Origin: Cohaesibacter celericrescens
Lineage (GTDB): Bacteria > Pseudomonadota > Alphaproteobacteria > Rhizobiales > Cohaesibacteraceae
Direction of reading: 5' to 3'
Assembly (NCBI RefSeq): GCF_002866925.1
Contig: NZ_PKUQ01000001.1
Location: 62,001 to 126,000, forward strand
DNA length: 64,000 nucleotides
Each line of letters opens with the position of its first letter. Position 1 is the stretch's first letter. Shown here in pieces: positions 27,894 to 36,923 of this stretch. A program made the translations under genes and the position numbers. Below the pieces are notes generated by a model that saw only the letters and a list, made by a program, of their open reading frames with translations, was not told where the DNA came from and ran no database searches.

Positions 27894-29249
27894 ATGACTA
27901 TCACAAAGACCCTGAAAGTTGCAGCCATCACGGCTGCTCTTGCCCTGTCCAGCACAGCCGCAATCGCTAAAGATTTCAACATCAGCGTCTGGGCCGGTGG
28001 TTCCAATGACAATGACAGCTATCGCGCGGACGCGATCGAAATGGCTGCAGACATTTACATGCGTGAAGCTGCCATTCGCGGCGAAGATATCACCATCAAT
28101 GTTGAAAAAAAGCTGTTCAACGACGGTTGGGACAATTTCAAGCAGGCCGTCACTCTAGCTGCCGAGTCCAAAACAGCACCAAACATCATCGTCACATCAC
28201 ATGTTGATATTGCGCCTTGGTCTCAGTCAGGCCTCATCCGTCCGATCGTGGACTATATTGATCTCGACTCTTGGCCCCTCAACCAGATTTATCCAAACCT
28301 AATTGAAATTACCACCTACAATGGTCAGGTCTGGGGTTTACCTCAAGACGCAGAATCCCGTCCGTTCTTCTTCTGGAAACCGCACCTGAAAGCCATTGGC
28401 TACAGTGACGAACAAATCGAAGACCTGCCAAACAAGGTTTTGTCCGGCGAATATACCCTGTATAATGTTCTGGAAGACGCCAAAAAAATTCAGGACAAAG
28501 GCATCGTCGAGGCAGGAAAAGGCTTCTCCCCACGCGTTTCAAATGGTCCTGACTACTGGCAATTCTACCAAAGCTTCGGCGGCGAGATGATGGACAAAGA
28601 GTCTGGCAAACTGGTCTTTGACAAGCGGGCCATGACCGACATGTTCCAGTTTTTTGCTGATGCGGTGAAAATGGGTGTTACCTCTCCAACCCATCTGGGT
28701 GCGGATTGGGGCCAGTGGTACAATGAAGTGGCCAACGGCAAAGCTGGCACATGGCACGGCGGCACTTGGCACTATGCCCGTTACACCGGCAAAGAGGGTC
28801 TTGAAGACTTCTTTGGTAACATCCAGTTCACACTGATCCCCGCTGGCAACAAAAACGGCCATGCCAACACCATCACCCAGCCTTTGGCTTATCTGGTTTC
28901 CAACACCGGTGACGACGAAGTGGCTGAAGTGGCAGCGCAGTTGATTGCCATTGCGTCCGAGCCGCGCCTCAACACCCTTCATGCAATAAAATCAGCCCAT
29001 TTGGGCATTGGTAAAGAGCAGCCAAATATCGCTCTTTATGCCAATGACCGCTGGGCATCCGAGGCCACCGAACGCCTTTTGACCCATGCCAACGCAATGC
29101 CAAACAACACCGATTTTGGCGCTTACTGGCAGATCATGTTCAAAGGCCTAGAAGCTGCTTGGACCGGGCAAAAATCTGTTGCTGATGCTGTCAATGGCGT
29201 GGAAGCCGAAATCAAGTCCTCCATGGCTGACGCTGTCATCATCAAGTAA
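27894..29249 (+). CDS. ABC transporter substrate-binding protein (family 1, UgpB-like)
   Basis: 451 residues from the ATG at 27894 (GGAG ribosome-binding site), beginning with a signal peptide (about 1-25, STAAIA). The mature protein has the family-1 solute-binding pattern of UgpB/MalE-type proteins (FNISVWAGGSNDND; GKAGTWHGGTWHYARY). The aromatic-rich segment suggests a sugar- or polyol-like ligand. Because a glycerophosphodiesterase gene closes the operon, a glycerophosphodiester or glycerol phosphate is the best guess. It is the first gene, followed by a stem-loop. Confidence 0.88.
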   Translation: MTITKTLKVAAITAALALSSTAAIAKDFNISVWAGGSNDNDSYRADAIEMAADIYMREAAIRGEDITINVEKKLFNDGWDNFKQAVTLAAESKTAPNIIVTSHVDIAPWSQSGLIRPIVDYIDLDSWPLNQIYPNLIEITTYNGQVWGLPQDAESRPFFFWKPHLKAIGYSDEQIEDLPNKVLSGEYTLYNVLEDAKKIQDKGIVEAGKGFSPRVSNGPDYWQFYQSFGGEMMDKESGKLVFDKRAMTDMFQFFADAVKMGVTSPTHLGADWGQWYNEVANGKAGTWHGGTWHYARYTGKEGLEDFFGNIQFTLIPAGNKNGHANTITQPLAYLVSNTGDDEVAEVAAQLIAIASEPRLNTLHAIKSAHLGIGKEQPNIALYANDRWASEATERLLTHANAMPNNTDFGAYWQIMFKGLEAAWTGQKSVADAVNGVEAEIKSSMADAVIIK

Positions 29250-29283
29250 GGCGCGACTTTAAAGAGCACCTTAACTCTCCGGA

Positions 29284-29318
29284 GAAGTCGGGCAAGACCC
29301 AAGCCCCTGCCCGACTTC
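29284..29318 (+). terminator. Intercistronic stem-loop after binding-protein gene
   Basis: GAAGTCGGGCA (29284-29294) pairs perfectly with TGCCCGACTTC (29308-29318). It lies 34 bases past the binding-protein stop codon and before the first permease gene. There is no T-run, so it is probably an attenuator or mRNA 3'-end protector. Confidence 0.75.
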
Positions 29319-29366
29319 ACCCGTCCTCGCGCAATCGTCAGATTTGCCAAATTGGGGGAGACAAAT

Positions 29367-30680
29367 ATGCGCACAAAAACCAGTTTGCTAGGCCTTGGTT
29401 TCTTGACTCCGGCCCTGATCATGATTCTCGTTTTCTTTTTAATCCCAGTCGTGTTGACAGGCGTCTTCGCCTTTACCAACATGAGCACGGCGACGGGCAT
29501 TCAAGGTGGCGAATATATGATTTCGCCAAAGACCATCAGAAGATTGGAAAGTGACCCTCTCTTCGACAAAAAAACACTCGACAGGCTAAGCAGCACCTCC
29601 TATCGCGTCGACGAATTCGGGCTAACCAAAGCCCTTGAAGCAAAGATCAAACCGGCCTTTCTCAAAGAAATCAAAAAGAATCTGCTGGGTAAGAGTTTCA
29701 AATCACGCCGAGATTTTGAGCGAACACTCAAGAAGCTCAAATCCCGTCCGCGTAGTCCCCGCGCCTTGAAACAGGCCGCAGAACCTTTTTCGCGCTCCAT
29801 CCTCAACCAGCGCTATGAGAGCGAAACCGCATTTATAGCTGCGTTGGAAAACCTTGGCGCTCCCATCAGCGACGAACACCAACAAACTCTGATCAAGCGG
29901 GCCTATACAGGCTGGGTTTGGACGTCCGAAAACTTCACCAATATGGCATCCAAACCCGGCACATGGTTTGTAGCCTTCAACACCCTTCTCTATGTTACGC
30001 TCACGTTGGTTTTCAACATCGGATTTGGGCTATTCCTTGCCATCAGCACCTTTTATTTGCCCGCGGGACAGGCTTCCTTCTTCCGTGCGGTCTGGCTGCT
30101 GCCACGCATTTCTCCTCCCGTTCTTTATGTGCTGCTTTGGAAATGGTTTACTTGGGACAGCGGCTTCCTATCCACAATTACCAGCTGGTTTGGCTTTCCC
30201 GCCTTTAACTATATGTTGGGGTCGATCCCCAGCGCTTGGACCGTTGTCATTCTGATCAACGGCTTTGTCGGCGCGTCTCTTGGCATGTTGCTTTTTTCGT
30301 CAGCCATCGCCGCCATTCCTTCTTCCATGCTGCATGCCAGTGAAGTGGATGGCGCATCTCGCTGGCAGCAAATCCGCTACATCATTATGCCGCAGCTGCG
30401 CTGGCCGATCCTCTTTACCACCAGTTACAACACCCTGTCTCTACTGACGTCCTTTGAATATATCCTGCTTGCAACAGACGGGGGGCCCGGAGGATCAACA
30501 ACGGTCTGGTCACTGGATGCCTACTATGTGGCCCTCAACAATTATGCAGGCAATCTCGAATATGGCAACGGCGCGGCTATGGCACTGGTACTGGTCATTG
30601 TCGGCGTGATCTTGTCGCTGCTTTATCTCCGCTTGTTCAAATTTGATGAACTGGTCGCCAAACCACGCATAGAAAACTAG
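29367..30680 (+). CDS. ABC transporter permease, MalF/UgpA type with large periplasmic insertion
   Basis: 437 residues, about 140 longer than a normal UgpA-type permease. After the first helix (about 8-30) comes a charged, lysine/arginine-rich segment (about 38-180) that should be periplasmic by topology. The normal five-helix transport domain follows, with the EAA loop EVDGASRWQQIRYIIMPQLR. MalF also has an enlarged periplasmic loop, but between helices 3 and 4. The insertion may contact the binding protein. The ATG at 29367 with GGGGGAG upstream was chosen over a TTG 15 bases earlier. Confidence 0.88.
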   Translation: MRTKTSLLGLGFLTPALIMILVFFLIPVVLTGVFAFTNMSTATGIQGGEYMISPKTIRRLESDPLFDKKTLDRLSSTSYRVDEFGLTKALEAKIKPAFLKEIKKNLLGKSFKSRRDFERTLKKLKSRPRSPRALKQAAEPFSRSILNQRYESETAFIAALENLGAPISDEHQQTLIKRAYTGWVWTSENFTNMASKPGTWFVAFNTLLYVTLTLVFNIGFGLFLAISTFYLPAGQASFFRAVWLLPRISPPVLYVLLWKWFTWDSGFLSTITSWFGFPAFNYMLGSIPSAWTVVILINGFVGASLGMLLFSSAIAAIPSSMLHASEVDGASRWQQIRYIIMPQLRWPILFTTSYNTLSLLTSFEYILLATDGGPGGSTTVWSLDAYYVALNNYAGNLEYGNGAAMALVLVIVGVILSLLYLRLFKFDELVAKPRIEN

Positions 30681-30694
30681 GGGGGATCACCATC

Positions 30695-31531
30695 ATGAAA
30701 AGCGAGACGTCCCGAAACTTCAGAAGCTGGCCGATACTGGCCGTTCTATTTGCGGCATCAATACCAACCCTGATTATGTATGCCTATCTGTTTATAGACA
30801 CGGTCACCAACACAGAGCCAGGGTCGCTCATTCCAAGCGAGTTCACTTTGCAGCATTGGCGTTTTCTTTGGGAAACAGAGGAAGGCGCAACCAGCATCTG
30901 GGTTTCGACAAAAAACACGCTCATCTTTGCCACCGTTATGACCGCAATCATCTTGTCGGTCTCAATGACCGCAGGCTACGCATTGTCGCGGCTGAATATG
31001 CCCTTTCGTGCTTTTTTCCTTGCGGGCGTAATGACCCTGCATGCGTTCCCCACTGTCACACTGGTGATTGCCTTGTTCATCGTGCTGCAGATGGTAGGCC
31101 TCTACAACACCCTGATCGGTGTCATCTTCATCAAATCTGCGCTGATGTTGCCCTTCGGTATTTGGGTGATGAAGGGATTTTATGACACCGTACCGTGGGA
31201 AATAGAAATGGCAGGCGTACAGGATGGCGCCAGTCGTTTCATGGTTTGGCGTCGTCTCGTCTTGCCACAGATCCAGCCCGGAATAGTGGCTCTGGGGGTA
31301 TTCTCGTTTCTGGAAGGCTGGAAGGAATATATCCTGCCGCAAATCTTTGCCCCGAACGCAGATGTGCAAGTCCTATCCGTGCATCTGGCGTCACTGATCG
31401 CCGACGATCAAAAGTTTGACTTCAATCTCTTCAAATCCATCGGGCTTTTCTATGTCATTCCGGTGATCATTCTTTATCTCATCTTCCAGAATAAACTGAT
31501 GAATATCTATGGCGGAGGTACGAAAGGCTGA
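30695..31531 (+). CDS. ABC transporter permease, MalG/UgpE type
   Basis: 278 residues with six predicted helices and the EAA loop EMAGVQDGASRFMVWRRLVLPQ. It pairs with the larger permease just upstream (14-base gap, GGGGGG ribosome-binding site). Its stop codon overlaps the start of the ATPase gene by one base (TGATG), indicating translational coupling. Confidence 0.92.
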   Translation: MKSETSRNFRSWPILAVLFAASIPTLIMYAYLFIDTVTNTEPGSLIPSEFTLQHWRFLWETEEGATSIWVSTKNTLIFATVMTAIILSVSMTAGYALSRLNMPFRAFFLAGVMTLHAFPTVTLVIALFIVLQMVGLYNTLIGVIFIKSALMLPFGIWVMKGFYDTVPWEIEMAGVQDGASRFMVWRRLVLPQIQPGIVALGVFSFLEGWKEYILPQIFAPNADVQVLSVHLASLIADDQKFDFNLFKSIGLFYVIPVIILYLIFQNKLMNIYGGGTKG

Positions 31532-32589
31532 TGCATATTTCTCTCAATAAATTCACCAAACGCTTTGGCGACAACACTGTCATTGACGAGCTCGATCTGG
31601 AGATCACAAGCGGCGAAATGATCGCTCTGCTTGGCCCGTCTGGTTGCGGCAAGTCCACCACCCTGTTTGCCATTTGCGGCATTCATCAGATCAACGACGG
31701 CAGCATCTTGTTTGGCGACAGAGATGTAACACATACAAACGCCCAATCTCGCAATGTGGGCGTGGTTTTCCAAAATTATGCCCTCTACCCGCATATGTCG
31801 ATTTTCGACAATATCGCTTTCCCGCTGACCGTGCGCAAATTGGACAAAAAGACCATCAAGCATGAAGTGGAGGCTATTGCCGATTTGGTCCATATCAGCG
31901 AATTACTAGAACGCAAACCCGCTCAATTGTCCGGTGGCCAGCAACAACGAGTCGCTCTGGCCCGTGCACTCATCCGCAAACCCGATGTATTGTTGATGGA
32001 TGAGCCGCTCGCCAACCTCGACGCAAAATTGCGATTGGAAATGCGCTCGGAAATCCGCCGTATACAACTCGAAACAGGAATTACAGCTGTTCTGGTTACC
32101 CATGATCAGGTCGAAGCCATGTCGATGTGTGATCGCATCGCCATTATGAATGATGGCAAGATTCTTCAGATCGCCACCCCCACCGATATGTATAGCAATC
32201 CACAAAGTGACTTTGTTGCCGGTTTTCTTGGCAATCCGCCCATTGCATTCCTTGACGGCATTGCCAAAGGCGGCAGCTGTGCTCTTGACGGCACAGACAT
32301 TGAGCTCCCCTTACCCGACCATCTTTCGGCGTTAAACGGCAACACGCCGATCAAGCTGGGTATCCGTCCCGAATTGGTTGGGACCAAAGGCACATCTGAA
32401 ATTTCGGGTGTTATCTCCTTTGTCGAGACACAGGGCCGCGAAAATCTTTATGACATCACCCTGCCCAATGGAAAAGTGATCCGATCCATTCAACAAGTGC
32501 GCGATGATGTTAGATTAGGCGACCGGATTACGTGGCCGGTCGATTGCTCCAAAATGCTGGTATTCAGCCAAGATGGAAAGCGGTTGTGA
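31531..32589 (+). CDS. ABC transporter ATPase, UgpC/MalK type
   Basis: 352 residues. The nucleotide-binding domain (1-235) has Walker A GPSGCGKST, signature LSGGQQQR, Walker B LLMDEPLANLD and switch His in VTHDQVEAM. A C-terminal TOBE/MalK-like regulatory domain (about 240-350) follows. It powers the two permeases upstream and is coupled by one-base overlaps on both sides. Confidence 0.94.
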   Translation: MHISLNKFTKRFGDNTVIDELDLEITSGEMIALLGPSGCGKSTTLFAICGIHQINDGSILFGDRDVTHTNAQSRNVGVVFQNYALYPHMSIFDNIAFPLTVRKLDKKTIKHEVEAIADLVHISELLERKPAQLSGGQQQRVALARALIRKPDVLLMDEPLANLDAKLRLEMRSEIRRIQLETGITAVLVTHDQVEAMSMCDRIAIMNDGKILQIATPTDMYSNPQSDFVAGFLGNPPIAFLDGIAKGGSCALDGTDIELPLPDHLSALNGNTPIKLGIRPELVGTKGTSEISGVISFVETQGRENLYDITLPNGKVIRSIQQVRDDVRLGDRITWPVDCSKMLVFSQDGKRL

Positions 32590-34106
32590 TGTCTTTTGCG
32601 ACAAAAACCTCTGCTCTGGGTTGGCCTGATAGCCGCTTTGGTGGGCCTTATATCATTGGCCATCGCGGTGCCAGCCACCATGCCATTGAGAATAGTCTAT
32701 CGGCCTTTAAGTTGGCATCGGAACTGGGCGCAGATATGTGGGAACTCGACGTCCGCAACACTGCCGATGGCATTTGCGTGGTCAGTCATGATGACGACCT
32801 CTCACGCGTTTTTGGGGTCGATGCCAAGATATCAGAATTGACACTCAGCGCACTTCAAGCCCTTGAAACGGCCCTTGTCCCGACCCTTAAACAGGTCATT
32901 GCCCTTGCCAAACAGTACAACAGCGGCCTCTATATCGAGATCAAAGGGGACGGGGCTGGCCTCACTGCATGGCAAGATTTGACCGAGGCCGGTTATTCCT
33001 TTGCCGCGCTGGGGTCTTTTGTGCCTGCGCAGGTGTCCCAACTGGCGGCTATGGGATGCCCTTATCCGCTCACCACACTTGTACGCGTGGGAGACGATCC
33101 CTTCGCGCAGGCAAAAATGGCAGCTGCCGATGCCGTCCATTTGTGCTGGGAGCGCGCCAGCGATCGGCCCGATAATCTGTTGACCGTCACGTTGATGGAT
33201 AAAGCTCGCGAGGAAAATCTACCGATATTCCTTTGGCATGAAGAACGCGCTGACGTGATCAAAGCCATTATGGCTATGGATGTAGCAGGCGTCTGTAGCA
33301 ATCGCCCCGAATTGCTGGTGCCTTACGCCACCTCTCCGGCTCGCCCGTCAGACTTTGCCAAAGGGCCAGAAGTGGTGTGCCATCGTGGCATCAATAAATT
33401 GGCACCGGAAAACACCCTGCCTGCGGCTCAACTGGTATTTGAACAAGGCTTTGATTGGCTCGAGCTGGATGTGCATGAAACAGCCGACGGCGCGATGGTC
33501 GTTATCCATGACGATACGCTGGAGCGTACCACCAACGGCACAGGCGCTGTGGCAGAAAAATCGCTGGCAGAGCTACAAAATTATGATGCGGGCAGTTGGT
33601 TTTCACCACAATTTACCGGCACAACCATCCCCACACTGGCAGAAATGATCGATCTTGCCAATGCATGGAACAAGCGAATCTACATCGAACTCAAGCAGGT
33701 AGATCCGGCCAAACTACTTGCACAGGTAGAAGAAAAAGGCTTTCTCGATCAATGCTTCTTCTGGAGTTTTGATTGGTCATTGATTGAGCAGCTGCGCACC
33801 CATTCCGACAAAGCAAACATCATGGTAAGAAGCCTCGACTATCTGGTGCTCTCGCAAGCCATGGATGCAATCAACGCCACGATCGTCGAAATCAATATGT
33901 CCGAACCCGATGTAAATGACAAAGTTGCGCAAGTTCGAAAACTGGGAGCCCAAATTATGCTCTGCTATATGGGCCGCGATCAGGATATGCTCAACCGCAT
34001 GTTTGCCCTTGCGCCAGATATGGTAAATTTGGACAATCCCCATTTGTGGAAAGAAGTTTGCCACCGAGCCAAGTTTGCATATGCTGGAAAGACCACCGCA
34101 GAATGA
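32589..34106 (+). CDS. Glycerophosphodiester phosphodiesterase with two tandem GDPD domains
   Basis: 505 residues comprising two complete GDPD domains. The first, about 18-250, has HRG at 25-27, WELDV with Glu52/Asp54 and His67. The second, about 258-500, has HRG at 265-267, LELDV with Glu292/Asp294, His307 and the canonical LERTTNGTG. Each has the catalytic His pair and metal-binding acidic residues. The enzyme releases glycerol 3-phosphate from glycerophosphodiesters. No signal peptide is seen, so it acts in the cytoplasm, as UgpQ does in the E. coli ugp operon. It overlaps the ATPase stop by one base. The tandem form is unusual; most family members have one domain. Confidence 0.9.
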   Translation: MSFATKTSALGWPDSRFGGPYIIGHRGASHHAIENSLSAFKLASELGADMWELDVRNTADGICVVSHDDDLSRVFGVDAKISELTLSALQALETALVPTLKQVIALAKQYNSGLYIEIKGDGAGLTAWQDLTEAGYSFAALGSFVPAQVSQLAAMGCPYPLTTLVRVGDDPFAQAKMAAADAVHLCWERASDRPDNLLTVTLMDKAREENLPIFLWHEERADVIKAIMAMDVAGVCSNRPELLVPYATSPARPSDFAKGPEVVCHRGINKLAPENTLPAAQLVFEQGFDWLELDVHETADGAMVVIHDDTLERTTNGTGAVAEKSLAELQNYDAGSWFSPQFTGTTIPTLAEMIDLANAWNKRIYIELKQVDPAKLLAQVEEKGFLDQCFFWSFDWSLIEQLRTHSDKANIMVRSLDYLVLSQAMDAINATIVEINMSEPDVNDKVAQVRKLGAQIMLCYMGRDQDMLNRMFALAPDMVNLDNPHLWKEVCHRAKFAYAGKTTAE

Positions 34107-35119
34107 ATGCCCAAGATGATACATCCAAACAAATAACCTCGGTCGATGTCGCCAAATTGGCAGGGGTTTCGCGTTCAGCGGTATCACGCACCTTTACCCC
34201 CGGTGCCAGTGTTGCACAGGAAACCCGCGAAAAGGTCCTCAAAGCCGCCGATGCGCTTGGCTACCGGGTCAATCAGTTGGCCAGAAGCCTGACCAACAAA
34301 CGGTCCGATCTGGTCGGCATCGTCGCTGCAAATATGGACAATCCATTTCGCACAGAACAGATCGAACAAATATCCCGAAAACTGATGGAACAGAATTTCA
34401 GACCCATTCTGATGCCCGCAGAAAGCGCCGATGATCCATCACGCATCATAGGGATGCTGCTCGAATACAGTGTATCAGGGGTCATTGTGACGTCGGATAC
34501 CCCACCCGAGGCCATCTGTCAGGAGTGTGTCTCCCTCGGCGTACCTGTTGTGTTGGTCAACAAGCGCAAAATCGGTGCAACGGTCGACCGTGTTTTGATG
34601 GACAACCTAAAATGCGGACAACTCGCCGCCCAAGCCCTGTATGAAAAAGGGTGTCGCAATGTGGCGATCATCAGCGCCAATGTTCCCTCCTATTCCCTGC
34701 AGGTGCGCGGCGACGCATTCAAGCGCAGCTGCCTAGAGATGGGATTACAACCGGTGACCGGCTTTGCAGCAGATTTTCAAGACTATAATGGTGGCGCACA
34801 CGCAGCAGCGCAGCTTTTAGCATCCGGACGCCCCTTCGATGGACTATTTTGTGTAACGGACTTTATGGCGCTTGGCGCGCTTGATCATTTGCGCTTATCC
34901 GGTGCCCCACCGGTACCAGAACGCATGCAAGTCATAGGCTGCGATGACATTCGTCAAGCTGCATGGCAAGGCTACAACCTCACCACGATCCGCCAAGATA
35001 CCGCGCATTTAGCCGAAGCAGTGATAGAGGCCCTCCTCAATCGCTTCTCAAAACCAAACGCACCGGCCACGACAAAAACACTGGACGTGAGCTTGATCGA
35101 ACGAGGCACAACCCGCTGA
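34103..35119 (+). CDS. LacI-family transcriptional regulator
   Basis: 338 residues from the ATG at 34103, overlapping the phosphodiesterase stop by four bases (ATGA). The LacI helix-turn-helix is at about 11-35 (SVDVAKLAGVSRSAVSRTFT) with the hinge helix region following, then a type-1 periplasmic-binding-like effector domain (DLVGIVAANMDNPF; VIGCDDIRQA). It is encoded in the operon it probably controls, most likely through the CG-centred palindrome upstream of the binding-protein gene. Confidence 0.92.
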   Translation: MNAQDDTSKQITSVDVAKLAGVSRSAVSRTFTPGASVAQETREKVLKAADALGYRVNQLARSLTNKRSDLVGIVAANMDNPFRTEQIEQISRKLMEQNFRPILMPAESADDPSRIIGMLLEYSVSGVIVTSDTPPEAICQECVSLGVPVVLVNKRKIGATVDRVLMDNLKCGQLAAQALYEKGCRNVAIISANVPSYSLQVRGDAFKRSCLEMGLQPVTGFAADFQDYNGGAHAAAQLLASGRPFDGLFCVTDFMALGALDHLRLSGAPPVPERMQVIGCDDIRQAAWQGYNLTTIRQDTAHLAEAVIEALLNRFSKPNAPATTKTLDVSLIERGTTR

Positions 35120-35278
35120 GCGTGGCGCGTGAAGCTAGCATTCCCGCACTCCAGTGGCTGCAAGACGTTAAACAAGGGGCCATGAGACAGAAACCAAAGG
35201 GGTTCAGGATTTTATCGCCCGAGCAGATCTAGCCGTCGAAAACGTCATCGAAAGCTGGATAATTGAGACTTTTCATTA

Positions 35279-35328
35279 GGCATCCCTTGAGCATGTATAT
35301 CAGGACCATGCTCAAGGGATGCCGTTTT
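35279..35328 (+). terminator. Terminator of the Ugp-like operon
   Basis: A 17-bp perfect stem (35279-35295 with 35307-35323, loop of 11) is followed by GTTTT. It lies 160 bases after the LacI-type gene and before the convergent hydrolase gene, and is one of the strongest hairpins in the window. Confidence 0.85.
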
Positions 35329-35407
35329 GGTAGGCCATCCATTCCGGCAGCAAGTAAGCAATAAGCTAAGGGCTCATCTTGAATAGAATACAGCGGTCCA
35401 AACTCCA

Positions 35408-36058
35408 TCAGGCAGTGGGTTTGGAGCCGATCTCTTCAATCAATTGCGCGCTGGTGATTTGGCGGCAATAGCCTTTGATTGTCTTGATCGACTGATCGTG
35501 ACGTTCCGGCGTGAGGGTCAGGCAAGCATCTGTAACCTGCGTGACCAAATACCCCAGATCGCAAGCATCACGGATGGCACTTTCGACGCATTGATCGGTC
35601 AGCATGCCACAAAGCACCAATTGTTTTACACCCAGATTTCGCAGGATATAATCAATGTTGGTAGAGATAAAAACCGATGACGAACCTTTGGGGAGATTGA
35701 TTTCATCTCCAATCGGAGCAATCGCGTCAATCACTTTGCCGTCCCACGATCCTTTTGGTACGTTGAAACCGGTGATCTTATAGTCAAGTGACCGATCTCT
35801 GCCATCAAGCGTCAGGCTTTCAATGGTGGTATAGAGCACTTCAATACCAGCCTCGCGGCAGGCTGCCTGCACCGCTTGCATATTGGGGACCACACTGGTT
35901 TCCAGCTCCTTGAAATACCAGCCGCAGGTTTGCTCCAGCTCTTGGGGAGACAAATGTTTGAATTCCCCACCTTCTCTATGACAACTAAAATTTTGAACAT
36001 CAATAAAGAGCAAAGCCGAAACGGCGGGATCCAGAGCTAAGTCGCGTGTCAAAGTCAT
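35408..36058 (-). CDS. Isochorismatase-family cysteine hydrolase
   Basis: 216 residues with the complete catalytic triad of the family: Asp20 (LLFIDVQ), Lys124 (INLPKGSS) and Cys157 (GMLTDQCVES) with the preceding cis-peptide region. Members hydrolyse amides or C-N bonds such as nicotinamide, N-carbamoyl compounds, ureidoacrylate or biuret; the substrate here is unknown. It overlaps the N-formylglutamate amidohydrolase gene by four bases and ends a minus-strand operon with a Liv-type importer, which suggests the imported compound carries an amide or carbamoyl group. Confidence 0.88.
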   Translation of the reverse strand: MTLTRDLALDPAVSALLFIDVQNFSCHREGGEFKHLSPQELEQTCGWYFKELETSVVPNMQAVQAACREAGIEVLYTTIESLTLDGRDRSLDYKITGFNVPKGSWDGKVIDAIAPIGDEINLPKGSSSVFISTNIDYILRNLGVKQLVLCGMLTDQCVESAIRDACDLGYLVTQVTDACLTLTPERHDQSIKTIKGYCRQITSAQLIEEIGSKPTA

Positions 36059-36849
36059 GTTGATGCCTCGGTTAGAAAATGCTGAAGAGAGTCGCCTAGA
36101 ATGTCGGCCCATTTAGCCTGTCCATCCTCGGTGCTTATGTGATCATTGCGAATTTCAATCAAGCTATGCTTGAGGCCCCGTGCTTCGCCATGCACGGGCA
36201 CAAACCAGTCAGACACTCCGGTTACCTGATAAGGCTGATTGTGTCCGATTGTCATCCAGGGAAACGTTTTTTGCATATAGGCCGCCAGCCTGGACGGCGT
36301 GTCGGCATCCTTGCGATAGAGAAACCCGATGTCCCAAGGACGCGGTACATTTTGCATAACGGGCGTAAAGCTATGCACCGAGATGGCCACACTAAAGCGC
36401 CCGCTATCAAGCAGGCCAGAGACCTGAGCATGGAAAGGCTCGAATATTTCTTCAACGCGCTGCCGCCGGTTGGGTAAGGCTATATTGCCGGGAATCTTAA
36501 TGCCATCGCTGACCTCAGGTACAGAATCGACAGCCTCTGGCGGACGATTACAGTCAATAACAAGACGACTGTAGTGCTGCAAAATAGCCGTCGCATTCAA
36601 ACGCTCTGACAGCAGATGCGTAACGGCTGCCGCACCAATATCCCATCCGATATGCGCATCGCGCTGGTCTTGTGTAAGCCCCAAATCCCCGAGGGCAGCA
36701 GGAATACCCTGCCCCGCATGTTCGCAAACCAGTAAGATAGGCGAAGTGCCTTCGGGGTTGATTATTTTGGCAGGGGCGGGATCACCAACTTGTAACAAGC
36801 GCGACATATAAGCACCTTGATCTTGAGCCTCTTGGTCACTTTGCATCAT
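36055..36849 (-). CDS. N-formylglutamate amidohydrolase family protein
   Basis: 264 residues from the ATG at 36849 (GGAG ribosome-binding site; a GTG two codons earlier is too close to that site). Family motifs are LLVCEHAGQGIP, HIGWDIGAAA, HYSRLVIDCNRPP and ISVHSFTPV; the His and Glu in CEHAG and the later His are the likely metal ligands. Family members release formate from N-formylglutamate in histidine degradation, but no other hut gene is present, so a related N-acyl substrate is likely. It is co-transcribed with the isochorismatase-type hydrolase and the importer. Confidence 0.87.
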   Translation of the reverse strand: MMQSDQEAQDQGAYMSRLLQVGDPAPAKIINPEGTSPILLVCEHAGQGIPAALGDLGLTQDQRDAHIGWDIGAAAVTHLLSERLNATAILQHYSRLVIDCNRPPEAVDSVPEVSDGIKIPGNIALPNRRQRVEEIFEPFHAQVSGLLDSGRFSVAISVHSFTPVMQNVPRPWDIGFLYRKDADTPSRLAAYMQKTFPWMTIGHNQPYQVTGVSDWFVPVHGEARGLKHSLIEIRNDHISTEDGQAKWADILGDSLQHFLTEAST

Positions 36850-36923
36850 GACCACGCTCCATTCTTTGTTTTGGCGTTATTCTCTACTGAAAATCGCTTT
36901 TCATCTTTCAAGAATAGCTCCGG

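Noticed and set aside
36055..36849. Part of a histidine utilisation (hut) operon
   Set aside because: No hutH, hutU, hutI or hutC-like gene is nearby; the neighbours are a Liv-type importer and an isochorismatase-type hydrolase.
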